NCBI RefSeq assembly: GCF_963678635.1
Contig: NC_087065.1
Location: forward strand, 9,132,267 to 9,196,266
Direction of reading: 5' to 3'
DNA from: Symsagittifera roscoffensis
Lineage: Eukaryota > Xenacoelomorpha > Acoela > Convolutidae
Length of the DNA: 64,000 nt
Shown here: in pieces, positions 22,089 to 31,335 of the stretch
Layout of the letters: every line of letters begins with the position of its first letter
Position numbering within the stretch: the first letter of the stretch is position 1
Translations under genes and position numbers: made by a program
The notes under the pieces: generated by a model
The model's input: only the letters and a program-made list of their open reading frames with translations
The model's database searches: none
Told to the model about the DNA's origin: nothing

Positions 22089-24596
22089 TTAAGTTGTCGA
22101 TTGTGTTGTTGCGTTGTTCACCGGTGATTGTTGTTGCTGGAGGGTCTGAACTGGGAATTTTTGAGGGGACCGAAAGTAGATTGGGTTTTGGTCTGTTTGT
22201 TGTGTTTCATGCGGGATTTCACGGGCATGTACTGAATGCCGTGACTGCGATTGGAGACTTCTGCGGGATGAACTGAGGGATTGGGTTTGTATAGCGTCTC
22301 TTTGGCTTTCCTCTTGTATCAGATGCTTGTGGTGTTCATCCACAAGGTTCTCGATTTTGTTTAACCGAAGGAGTATGTCTTGTATTATTTCTTCATCCGT
22401 TGTAGATTCATTAATGAAAGTTATCTTCCTTTTGAGCTTATGATCCATCGATTGTACCAGTGGGAATTGGTCCTTAGTTACTGACATAACTTGTTTTACT
22501 GGAATTTTTGTATCGGTCGATTTCATAAATTTTGGCGTTAAGTTTCGAATAAAATTGAATTTATGATAAAGGTACATGACTAGGATGTGTAAAAGGAGAT
22601 TTCCGATAAAAACAAAGATTGTGAGGGACAAAGAGACTTTTATAGGGACGTAGGAATCGAGTTTATCAATTAATGTTGGTTTCAAAAGTTGCATTTTGTG
22701 GACTAAGGGTTTAGCAATATTGTCATAATCGTTTTGTTGAAGATTATCTACTGACATCATTGTCAACTCTAGTTTCATTTGCTGAAATAGGGAAATATTT
22801 GCGTCTGCTTTAGACTTGTAATAGGGTAATTGGTCTAGCTCGGGGACCGTTGAAATAAGCTTCTGAAGAGGGTCGTCTAATTTGACGTCAACTTGTACTG
22901 CTGGAATTTTTGCGCAGCTTGACAGGTCTGACCGTATTTTAATATGTTTGCTTATAAGTTGCTCTCCACAATTGAGAGTTATAAGGCAAATTTTACATCC
23001 ATCCTTATTCACGTTTGATGTTGTTTCTTGTCCACTTACTATGTGTTGTCTCCATTTAAATTGTCTTGCGCTCGTTATTAACCAAAGTCAAAACCCGAGG
23101 TTGGTCGCTTTTTCCGGGATGGGTAGTAGGATTTTTCTCGTTTCACATACAGCTAAGGCAACTATCGGTTCCTGGTAGTAAAGTGTCGCAAGACATGAGG
23201 ATTGTGCTAAGTGTGTTTCCATTGTTTCATGGCAAATTCTGTATGTTGATGATCCAATGCAGTTGTCCAATTGTTTTTGTGTAAGAGTTGTCGTTTCCAT
23301 CGAATCCTGTGAAATTGCTAGGTATGGGCCTTCGATGACCCATTCTAAAGCTTCAGAGGGATCGTGTTGTGGCATTGGTACTAAATGTGCACTGTAAACT
23401 GTAAAGGTTGTTGTTCTTGATGATAGAGGTATCGCCAATGTCAGAAGTAATCCTTGTTTTACTGTTGAAATTTCTGTTAGTAATTTCGCATCGTAATAGG
23501 ACATTAGATCTTGCATTGGAATTGCCAATGACAGTTTATCCGTGGAGTATTTTTGTGCATCATGTACTGAGTCGAGTACAGCATTTAAAGATTCTCGTGG
23601 AACTAGGGACATTGGAAGTCTTTTGTCTAGTAGAATTGGGATTGAGTTGAGCAAATTTATGCTATAGGCGTATAAAGCTGAACGGTAACTTTTGACGTCT
23701 GCATACATAACGTTCAACAATGAAGCGGCTGTGTCGAAATTGAAATTTAGCTGTTGGTGCGAAAACAGCATTTGAGTACAATCTCATAAAACATGAAAGT
23801 TGTTTTGAAAGATTTCAAATTGCTGCTGTACAATTTTCCAATTTTTGTTCTGGTTTTCTTGCATTTCCTTTTGGATTTTCGCTATTTCGGCTAATTCGTT
23901 GGAAATCAAGAAGAATTTCTCGTTGCTGGCTTGTTCAATTTCTAAACCGTACTCTGTAAATTGGCTAGCGTATTGGCTTAGTCGGTCAATGTTCTCTGCA
24001 TTTTTCTTTCCAGTGTTTTGGCAATTACCGAAAACTCCAAGAAATCCACAGTCACTTGATCCTCCCATTGATATTCCAAGGGATACGAACAGCGCTATTC
24101 CTGCTACAGCAGCGGCTGCTACTACAGGTGCACCGCGTTTTTCACGATTTTGGATTCCTTGTGAATTTTGTTGTTTGTTTTGATTTTCTTGCTCGTTTTC
24201 ATAGTTCGATAGAAATTTTGCTGTTACGTTGCGCATGTGTTCAACTTCCTGCTGTGCTGCATTTGTTTCGTTTTGTATTTTGGCCAGCATCCAATTCAAA
24301 TTGAAGGGTTTGTGCGAGGAATTGAAAGGTTGCGAAAAATCTAGTGGACATTCGGCCGAAGGCTGACTCCACATTTCTGCTAATTTTGCTAACATTGTTT
24401 CTACTTGTTTCTGCATCGTGAAATTGTATTTCGGGAATGGCACAAGAAATTGAACGTTAACAAATTTTTCCGCAAGTAATATTTGGGACTCTTTGTGGAA
24501 TAAAATTCCTCTTGTAAGCGCTTCATATTCTGAAGAAACTGTATCGCAATTTCCACTTAAGACGAAAGTCAGGAGTAGAATAGTTCTTGGCCTCAT
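22089..24596 (-). pseudogene. env: retroviral-type envelope gene, copy 1 (two in-frame TGA stops)
   Basis: One continuous frame of 836 codons interrupted only by TGA at codons 271 (23784-23786) and 503 (23088-23090). In order: a hydrophobic signal peptide (about residues 1-20); an ectodomain with N-glycosylation sequons near 58, 92, 109 and 123; a furin-type REKR at 151-154; an Ala/Gly-rich fusion-peptide-like stretch at 155-182; Cys near 183 and 192; a helical Gln/Glu-rich segment; a transmembrane segment near 655-677; and an unusually long, Gln/Ser-rich cytoplasmic tail of about 155 residues. This is the layout of a class I fusion glycoprotein of LTR retroelements. Both stops are sense codons in the inverted sister copy, so they are secondary mutations. 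The precise family cannot be settled by eye; Tor-type env genes of larvaceans are one candidate. Confidence 0.85.
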
Positions 24597-24891
24597 TTTT
24601 GGGCTGGGCTTTATAAACTGATTTAATGAAGGTGTAAGAGTGAGAATAACCGATTGAGTTAGTTTTCTCGAATATAAATATTCGTATGTTTGTCAGAGGA
24701 TGTTTTTCTGTTGGTTTGTCGTCTTTACTTATTTGGAAATGTTTATTTACTATAGTTTCGGTGGTTCGGATTTTTGTTGGATCTAATTGATGATGAAGTA
24801 AAAATGAATGTTTATATATGGTAATAATCGTTTTGTTCAAGGGAAATGGAGAAACGTGTAGTAAAGGGTTGTTGAGTGTTTCAGAAGCGAA
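24597..24891. other. env leader and divergent intergenic segment
   Basis: Minus-strand text just before the env ATG (TTTATAAAGCCCAG) could be a splice acceptor for a subgenomic env message. On the plus strand GAGTGTTTCAG (AG at 24883-24884) lies eight bases before the ATG of the small membrane ORF. No recognisable pol end precedes env. Confidence 0.4.
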
Positions 24892-25161
24892 ATGTGTTGG
24901 AATGTGACATTCTTTAACTCCATTATTACATGCTGTAAGAATGGATCATTCATCGTGGGTCAGAACATTTGGACAGTTCGAAGGTCACGTATTTGTGATC
25001 AAGGCCAAGACAATAATTCGTTTCATCGTCCTTTAATTGCGGGCATTGCTGATGACGGGGGTCACGATGAGTCGTACTTTGCTATGCTCATTGTTATTTT
25101 TATCCTTCTCGCTTGCTGTGTGTGGGTGGCAGTTCTGTACACCTCGCGAAGGTATCGTTAG
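24892..25161 (+). CDS. small single-pass membrane protein, antisense to env
   Basis: 89 codons from the ATG at 24892. An N-terminal part with several Cys and two sequons (NVT, NGS) is followed by an acidic linker (ADDGGHDES), a strong hydrophobic segment at about residues 62-83 (YFAMLIVIFILLACCVWVAV) and a short basic tail ending SRRYR. It looks like a type I or signal-anchored membrane protein, or the C-terminal end of a larger glycoprotein. A splice-acceptor-like tract ends at 24884, so it may be an exon whose upstream part is missing. It precedes the JmjC-like ORF on the same strand by about 300 bases. Family not recognised. Confidence 0.45.
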   Translation: MCWNVTFFNSIITCCKNGSFIVGQNIWTVRRSRICDQGQDNNSFHRPLIAGIADDGGHDESYFAMLIVIFILLACCVWVAVLYTSRRYR

Positions 25162-25470
25162 GACATGCATTTAGAGGACAGCCGGTCAGACAGTTTTTAG
25201 AGGAGATTAGCAGGTCTTGTCTGTTTAGAGTCGTGTGCTTTCGTTTTGTATAGCTTGTAGTGTGGAAACAATTTTTGAAGATGCAAATTTTCATTTCAGA
25301 TTTTTTTTTTGAAGTTAAATGCAAGTCTCCCCTTCCTTTTCATATTTGTTTAGAGCGTATTTAATCGACCGTAGCGTGTTCTCAATGTGTGCCTTTTGTG
25401 TTCTTTAAGTGCATGTTTGCACATTTTTCAGCATGTATGATTTGAGGTTGATTTGTGTTTTCAGATTATT
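25162..25470 (+). other. spacer with splice acceptor before the JmjC-like ORF
   Basis: AT-rich and T-rich text ends in TTGATTTGTGTTTTCAG, a good 3' splice site (AG at 25463-25464), six bases before the ATG at 25471. This suggests the JmjC-like protein was translated from a spliced message starting further upstream. Confidence 0.5.
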
Positions 25471-26668
25471 ATGAGTTCGAAAGTTACTAAAACTTTTTCT
25501 TTCATTCGGCCTGCTGACATTATTCAAATGGCACGTGAGAAAAAACTCGAAAAGCTTGGTTTTGCGCCATTACATCAACAGACCGAGTGGGTTTTCGGTG
25601 AAAGTTTTCCGACAGAAAGTTTCTTCTTACGTGGAGCTGCGGCGAAAGTTGTTTACCAATGGAGTCCGGAATTGATGGAATTCTATAACGATGGTGACTG
25701 CGTAGTGGAAGATTTGATAAAGAAGTACGACTGCGGAGGTCTCATGGCAAACGATGGGAATGACTTTGATTTACCGGGCTCGCGTACTTTATCTTTCGAG
25801 TTTCCCGCCGGGTCCAGTAATGTTATTTTTCCCAAACCTCCGAATTTGGCTATTACGAGTGTGGCGAGCATAGCGAAGCTTGGAGAGTGGTGTACTGTTG
25901 GACACATCGAATGGGGGGGCGGGTGCTGTGTCCATCGCGAAGGTGATTGGTGGCACTCAAATGTGGATCATTTGCAACAACAACGAGGCCGGCGTGGACC
26001 TGTTCAAGCAGGACACCTTTTCGAAGCTGCGGGATTTTGTTCTCAATGGCGTCAGTAGTAATCCTCCTGGCTCGAGTGGTTTGAAGAGAAAACCAAAGGT
26101 TCACTACTTTTATCATATCGCGGAGCCCGAGGATGTAATCGTTCAGCCCAGCTGTGCGGTTCATGCTGTCTTAACTGAGCCGGGATACAACCATAAAGGC
26201 GAGCTGTTGTGGTCGCTTGTCACCGGATATGAGGCATTGGGGACTGTTTTTGCCCCAGAGCTAGGAAGGCGTGTCGTTAACAAGTTATCAACTGGAATCG
26301 AGAAAGGATTGGTAATTAAGGAGATCCAATTGCATGGTTTACCGTACTTTCTGCGGCTTCTTCTTGTCCGTGATTATCGAAAGTCCGTTAAAGACTGCCC
26401 TAACGATTTCCCCGTTACTGTCAGAGAGGCCAACATTACGACTCACGTCAAAACATTCCACGCATGCGGTTATGACTTGGCACAAAGTTTAAGTTCTGCG
26501 AAAAGGCCCCTTTCTCGGAAGGAGAAAATGCAGTTGAAACTTGGCACTACGAGTCCTCCTTACGTTTCGATATTGAACGATGTTACCAGGGAAGAGCTTC
26601 GAGTTTGGCCGAGGGTAGTTTTGGAGTTCTTCGACCAATTTGCTGGACATCAGACGATTTCCGACTGA
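25471..26668 (+). pseudogene. JmjC/cupin-like 2-oxoglutarate oxygenase-type protein, frameshifted
   Basis: The first frame (to residue about 150) ends in SIAKLGEWCTVGHIEWGG, containing H145-x-E147 (25903-25911), the kind of first metal-binding pair seen in JmjC proteins. It reaches a run of seven Gs at 25913-25919. The fold continues in the +1 frame to a stop at 26668: a cupin-like strand block (GAVSIAKVIGGTQMWIIC), then HYFYHIAEPEDVIVQPSC, then VHAVLT with a candidate third metal ligand His (26162-26164), and GYEAL. Family knowledge: an HxD/E...H triad with such strands binds Fe(II). Inference: this was an Fe/2-oxoglutarate-dependent demethylase- or hydroxylase-like protein. The break is one extra base relative to the downstream frame, at a homopolymer, so it could be mutation, sequencing error or recoding. 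It lies antisense to env. Confidence 0.6.
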
Positions 26669-26810
26669 CATGTAAGTGTAAGACCGTTTTATTGTTTTCG
26701 CTCAAAAAAATGCACTATGGTTACAAGTCCCCAGACATTAATCACTTTGTGCATAGCATAGATTGTTTATTAAGAGCTTATATACGCATGCTGTAGAACT
26801 TGTAAAGCCC

Positions 26811-26816
26811 AATAAA
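26811..26816 (+). terminator. polyadenylation signal after JmjC-like gene
   Basis: AATAAA 143 bases after the stop of the JmjC-like frame, followed by TGTATTGATCGTCTGAGTT, a GT-rich downstream element. Confidence 0.45.
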
Positions 26817-27177
26817 TGCCAGTGTATTGATCGTCTGAGTTAGTGAAGGTAGCATGCTATTTTGACCTTCTTTTTTTTTCTTTTTCTTTTTTTTTCTTTC
26901 GCAAATTCTGTTCAAGATGCGTAGCTTCAAAAGGAGACAGAATTGGGAGATTCCATCCTATACAAGTTGTTACCGACATTCATACAAACGTTTTAAACTA
27001 ATGTTGGACCGGTTCTGACGCCTACTTCTGAAACGGGCGGTTTTTAAAGAATTTTGCGTTTTCAGTGCATTTTGATTTTTCCGCTTTTCTTCAAGTTTTT
27101 GGCGTGTTAGCACCAAACCAAAGTTATTTTTAATGCTTTAATCCAGTTTAAAAAACAGGTATTGGGTAGTATCCAGG
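26817..27177. other. spacer with a 35-base pyrimidine tract
   Basis: 26866-26900 is almost pure C/T on the plus strand (purine tract on the element strand). No gene is seen between the JmjC-like cassette and the macro ORF. Confidence 0.5.
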
Positions 27178-27349
27178 CTAATTTATAGACCAATTGTACC
27201 AGTGGGTGTTGAACTCTTGTGTTTTGCGCAAATCTAGGGCTGAAATTTGAGATTTGTGTAAAACTTTTGTCGGCAGTGAGGTCACTTTGCTGTTGTACTG
27301 GATCGTTCTAAAGGTCATAATTTCGTTGAAGGGACTATTGGCGAGTTTG

Positions 27350-27955
27350 TCAAAAGTTATATAAGTTGATTTCGATATTAAGTGGTCCAAAAATTTCGTA
27401 AAGTTGTCGCATAACGGTTGATTTTTCGAGTTGATTGTTTGCAAACTCCAGTTTTGGCATGCTTATCGCTCGTATGTTGTATTCCTGAACTACGTCTCTG
27501 AGGGTAGTGAGAGCTACTTGGAGGGCATAATACGATGGGTGATCGCTTTCCTGCTCCTTTGTAACCAAATTAAAGATATAACGATTTCTGTAGGGGTCAA
27601 AGTACGGGATTACTGTTCCGACTGGGAATTTGGGCTGGTTTTTTCCATTTTTTCGCATAGAGGGGTACATTTTAGCAACCATTTTTGCTAGTCCCGTGTT
27701 CATCGTCAAATCCGAAGACACGCAGTTCACTATTGAGTGGCATGAGTGGAGGGTATTGCCTTTAAGTTTAACAAACTGCGCTGGTATTTGTCGTTGAATT
27801 AAGTTTAAGTTTCCTGATCTTTTTGTGTTTTTCTGATTTGTTCGGTTTCGTGTAGATCTGGCTACTGGTTCTGGGGTCGTTTGCTGATGGCGCTGAATGC
27901 TAGCTCGTACCTGATCAAGTTTTGTTTCTCTTGATGGTGTTGGGTTGAGTCCCAA
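27350..27955 (-). CDS. macro-domain protein (TARG1/OARD1-like), 5'-truncated
   Basis: About 60 residues of basic, Thr/Arg-rich linker are followed by a macro domain (about residues 62-201). Visible family blocks are IVNCVSSDLTMNTGLAK (ADP-ribose-binding loop, Asp82), RYIFNLVTKEQ, HPSYYALQVALTTLRD and RAISMPKLEFANN, ending in a final strand INLY. Relative to human TARG1, the Lys84 equivalent is present (Lys133), but the Gly-Cys-Gly-Leu-Asp catalytic loop is replaced and the Asp125 position reads Asn174. ADP-ribose binding is therefore more likely than glycohydrolase activity. The frame enters from the rearrangement junction at about 27949 without an ATG, so the N-terminus is lost; the linker could be the tail of a polyprotein. 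A second, overlapping minus-strand frame (27178-27444) covers its end. Confidence 0.65.
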   Translation of the reverse strand: MGLNPTPSRETKLDQVRASIQRHQQTTPEPVARSTRNRTNQKNTKRSGNLNLIQRQIPAQFVKLKGNTLHSCHSIVNCVSSDLTMNTGLAKMVAKMYPSMRKNGKNQPKFPVGTVIPYFDPYRNRYIFNLVTKEQESDHPSYYALQVALTTLRDVVQEYNIRAISMPKLEFANNQLEKSTVMRQLYEIFGPLNIEINLYNF

Positions 27956-29638
27956 ATATTAATTGCGGAAAAATTTGTTAACGTTCAATTTCTTGTGCCA
28001 TTCCCGAAATACAATTTCACGATGCAGAAACAAGTAGAAACAATGTTAGCAAAATTAGCAGAAATGTGGAGTCAGCCTTCGGCCGAATGTCCACTAGATT
28101 TTTCGCAACCTTTCAATTCCTCGCACAAACCCTTCAACTTGAATTGGATGCTGGCTAAAATACAAAACGAAACAAATGCAGCACAGCAGGAAGTTGAACA
28201 CATGCGCAACGTAACAGCAAAATTTCTATCGAACGATGAAAACGAGGAAGAAAATCAAAACAAACAACAAAATTCACAAGGAATCCAAAATCGTGAAAAA
28301 CGCGGTGCACCTGTAGTAGCAGCCGCTGCTGTAGCAGGAATAGCGCTGTTCGGATCCCTTGGAATATCAATGGGAGGATCAAGTGACTGTGGATTTCTTG
28401 GAGTTTTCGGTAATTGCCAAAACACTGGAAAGAAAAATGCAGAGAACATTGACCGACTAAGCCAATACGCTAGCCAACTTAAAGAGTACGTTTTAGAAAT
28501 TGAACAAGCCAGCAACGAGAAATTCTTCTTGATTTCCAACGAAATAGCCGAAATAGCGAAAATCCAAAAGGAAATGCAAGAAAACCAGAACAAAAATTGG
28601 AAAATTGTACAGCAGCAATTTGAAATCTTTCAAAACAACTTTCATGTTTTACGAGATTGTACTCAAATGCTGTTTTCGCACCAACAGCTAAATTTCAATT
28701 TCGACACAGCCGCTTCATTGTTGAACGTTGTATGCAGACGTCAAAAGTTACCGTTCAGCTTTATACGCCTATAGCATAAATTTGCTCAACTCAATCCCAA
28801 TTCTACTAGACAAAAGACTTCCAATGTCCCTAGTTCCACGAGAATCTTTAAATGCTGTACTCGACTCAGTACATGATGCACAAAAATACTCCACGGATAA
28901 ACTGTCATTGGCAATTCCAATGCAAGATCTAATGTCCTATTACGATGCGAAATTACTAACAGAAATTTCAACAGTAAAACAAGGATTACTTCTGACATTG
29001 GCGATACCTCTATCATCAAGAACAACAACCTTTACAGTTTACAGTGCACATTTAGTACCAATGCCACAACACGATCCCTCTGAAGCTTTAGAATGGGTCA
29101 TCGAAGGCCCATACCTAGCAATTTCACAGGATTCGATGGAAACGACAACTCTTACACAAAAACAATTGGACAACTGCATTGGATCATCAACATACAGAAT
29201 TTCCCATGAAACAATGGAAACACACTTAGCACAATCCTCATGTCTTGCGACACTTTACTACCAGGAACCGATAGTTGCCTTAGCTGTATGTGAAACCAGA
29301 AAAATCCTACTACCCATCCCGGAAAAAGCGACCAACCTCGGGTTTGGAATTTGGTTAATAACGAGCGCAAGACAATTTAAATGGAGACAACACATAGTAA
29401 GTGGACAAGAAACAACATCAAACGTGAATAAGGATGGATGTAAAATTTGCCTTATAACTCTCAATTGTGGAGAGCAACTTATAAGCAAACAAATTAAAAT
29501 ACGGTCAGACCTGTCAAGCTGCGCAAAAATTCCAGCAGTACAAATTGACGTCAAATTAGACGACCCTCTTCAGAAGCTTATTTCAACGGTCCCCGAGCTA
29601 GACCAATTACCCTATTACAAGTCTAAAGCAGACGTCAA
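27945..29638 (+). pseudogene. env: envelope gene, inverted copy 2 (truncated, frameshifted)
   Basis: Nearly identical to copy 1 but on the opposite strand. It begins inside the ectodomain at about env residue 36 and lacks the signal peptide. It keeps the REKR site and fusion-peptide-like stretch, and reads sense codons where copy 1 has stops. A 2-base deletion near 28727 breaks the frame at about env codon 291; the frame then resumes from an ATG at 28728 to the fold-back at about 29638, before the membrane anchor. Lesions differ between the two copies, so neither is a simple later duplicate of the present broken version of the other. Confidence 0.85.
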
Positions 29639-29742
29639 TTTGTACTGCTGGAATTTTTGCGCAGCTTGACAGGTCTGACCGTATTTTAATATGTTTGCTT
29701 ATAAGTTGCTCTCCACAATTGAGAGTTATAAGGCAAATTTTA
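29630..29742 (-). pseudogene. env: third env fragment forming a fold-back
   Basis: Inverted repeat of 29441-29553 (inside env copy 2), with a loop of about 76 bases between the arms. The left junction is at the palindrome GACGTC; the right junction with the LTR shares ATTTTACAT with both parents (LTR at 21907-21915 and env near 22988). Confidence 0.8.
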
Positions 29743-29844
29743 CATTCTTATGATGATATACAAGTTCAAGCTCCATATATGGTAATAAGGAAATATGGAT
29801 GATTATAGCACTCTTAATATAACGGACTTTTCTAGGACGTTACA
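29743..29844 (-). repeat. LTR remnant (5' LTR relative to env), 102 bp
   Basis: Matches 21913-22014 base for base by eye and ends at the same TGTAACG edge, followed by the GAGAG duplication. The remaining 480 bases of this LTR and everything usually next to it (primer-binding site, gag, pol) are gone. Confidence 0.8.
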
Positions 29845-29849
29845 GAGAG
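29845..29849. other. target-site duplication, right (GAGAG)
   Basis: Partner of 21427-21431. Confidence 0.75.
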
Positions 29850-29884
29850 AAAAGGTAAAAAAGGAACTATGAAAAGTAACACTT

Positions 29885-29955
29885 TGATTTTAACCCGGAG
29901 TCGAACCGCCGAGCTGGATATAACGAGTCTCACTTCGTCGCATCTACGCCATTGT
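29885..29955 (-). repeat. tRNA-derived SINE head
   Basis: On the minus strand, A-box TGGCGTAGATG, then an anticodon-arm-like segment, then B-box GGTTCGACTCC. The acceptor ends do not pair (GGGTT has no partner 5'), so this is not an intact tRNA gene. Confidence 0.55.
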
Positions 29956-30519
29956 TGCATGATAATAGGGAAAGACTGACTACCATTAAAGCAGATTGAA
30001 CAGAAGCCACTAAACTACCAATGCTACGCCAACAAATGAGCACTTTTAATTGCGAGTTGGGTTAGAAAAAGAGTCGATTCATATTATGAAGCTACGCTCA
30101 CTAGATTGCTTATATAAAAAAGAGCTGCAATCAGATTGGGAGTGAGATAATAAAATTCAGACTGAAAATCTCTTGCGAAATTTGATGAGAAGCGAAAACA
30201 TTCAGACCACATTTTAACACAATTCACCTAAAAACCCACCCTATGCCACCAGCAACAACGCTAAACGAAAACAAAAACCAAATCTTAGAATTCTGAGATC
30301 CTCAAGCTTTCAAAAAATAGATTTTCTGAACTAAAAACTAAATCTGAAAAACTGAGGTCCAAAAAACTTCAATTGAACTTGCAAACCTAAGAAAATATGC
30401 AAATATATTTATTAAAGGCACAACAAAACTCGTCAAAGTATTTTGCATGTTTTTGAGATGTTTTTTGAGATGAATTTTTGTGAAAATTTCACATCAAGCT
30501 CTTAAGAAAAAATTATTGT

Positions 30520-31132
30520 GATAGCCAACTGAAAGTTGTTCATGAATAATTTTTATTCAATAAAATTTTTAGAAGAAACATCACATTAAAGCTCTTTCAA
30601 TTTCAAGACCCTTTTATTATTGACTGTTTTCATAGAATTAACCCAGATAAAATGTGTTCTCAATAAGTGTTTTTAAAATTTAAAAGTCAATCACGTCTTT
30701 TTGCGCCATTTCCAATTTTTACCGGAGAACTTTTCTGAAATTGAACTGAAAATACAATAGTCCAACCGCGAAAAATCAAAACTGAACGTGATTAATTTCT
30801 CAGACTTTTTGGTGAATTTCAGTTCTTGTGATAGCCAACTGAAATTTGTTCATGAATAATTTTTTTCAATAGAATTTTCAGAAGAAACATCACATTAAAG
30901 CTCTTTCAATTTCAAGAACCTTTTATTAATGACTTTTTTCATAGAATTAACCCAGATAAAATGGGTTCTCAATAAGTGTTTTTAAAATTTAAAAGTCAAT
31001 CACGTCTTTTCGCGCCATTTCTACTTTTTAACGGAGAACTTTTCTGAAATTGAACTGAAAATACATTAGTCCAACCGCGAAAAATCAAAACTGAACGTGA
31101 TTAATTTCTCAGACTTTTTGGTGAATTTCAGA
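30520..31132. repeat. 310-bp tandem duplication (family B-related)
   Basis: Two units starting GATAGCCAACTGAAA at 30520 and 30830, differing at a few positions. Each contains CAACCGCGAAAAATCAAAAC and TCTCAGACTTTTTGGTGAATTT, linking it to family B. Confidence 0.75.
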
Positions 31133-31261
31133 TCTTTATAGTGTCTTCACTACGTTCCTGCGCTTTTATACGTCAACTTTGGAGAACACGACGCTTCATA
31201 AAGTGAACTGAGAAAAATAGAAATAAGCCTCAAATTAGTAAATCTTTGCTACGTATCACCT

Positions 31262-31335
31262 TGCTACGTATCGAATTCGAACCGGCGATCTCGAGTTTGG
31301 AATCTCACGCCCTGCCCTCTGGGCCACGAACGCTT
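31262..31335 (-). repeat. tRNA-derived SINE head, family S2
   Basis: Minus-strand A-box GTGGCCCAGAGGGC and B-box CCGGTTCGAATTCG (31272-31285). The text next to the A-box (ACGAACGCTTAA on the plus strand) recurs at 52895 and inverted near 53230, defining a family. Confidence 0.55.

Larger units (their letters stand above)
21432..29844 (-). mobile_element. rearranged retrovirus-like LTR element with env, macro and JmjC-like ORFs, no recognisable gag or pol
   Basis: Edges are fixed by TG...CA LTR ends and a 5-bp duplication (GAGAG) on both sides. Read on the minus strand the order is: first 102 bases of an LTR (29844-29743), a short env fragment, an inverted env copy, a macro-domain ORF, an oppositely oriented cassette (small membrane ORF and JmjC-like ORF), a full-length env with two stops, and a full 583-bp LTR. 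I could not recognise reverse transcriptase, integrase, protease, gag or a primer-binding site. The two LTR segments match over all 102 comparable bases by eye, so the insertion looks young, while the interior is badly rearranged. It must have been mobilised in trans, or arose during its own faulty reverse transcription. A chimeric assembly is less likely given the matching target duplication. Confidence 0.8.

Noticed and set aside
23408-23650. Frames antisense to env (also 23845-24183, 28255-28593 and 28786-29028) as possible overlapping genes.
   Set aside because: They mirror env codons and recur in both copies only because env does.
22089-24596. Both env stops are TGA, suggesting selenocysteine or read-through recoding.
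   Set aside because: The sister copy has ordinary sense codons at both places, so simple mutation explains them; no recoding element was seen.
24523-24840. Minus-strand frame before env as the end of pol.
   Set aside because: No integrase or other pol motif is visible, and it overlaps the env start in another frame.
21432-29844. The whole region as an assembly chimera of two inverted retroelements.
   Set aside because: Matching GAGAG duplications and exact LTR edges at both ends argue for a single integration; still worth read-level confirmation.
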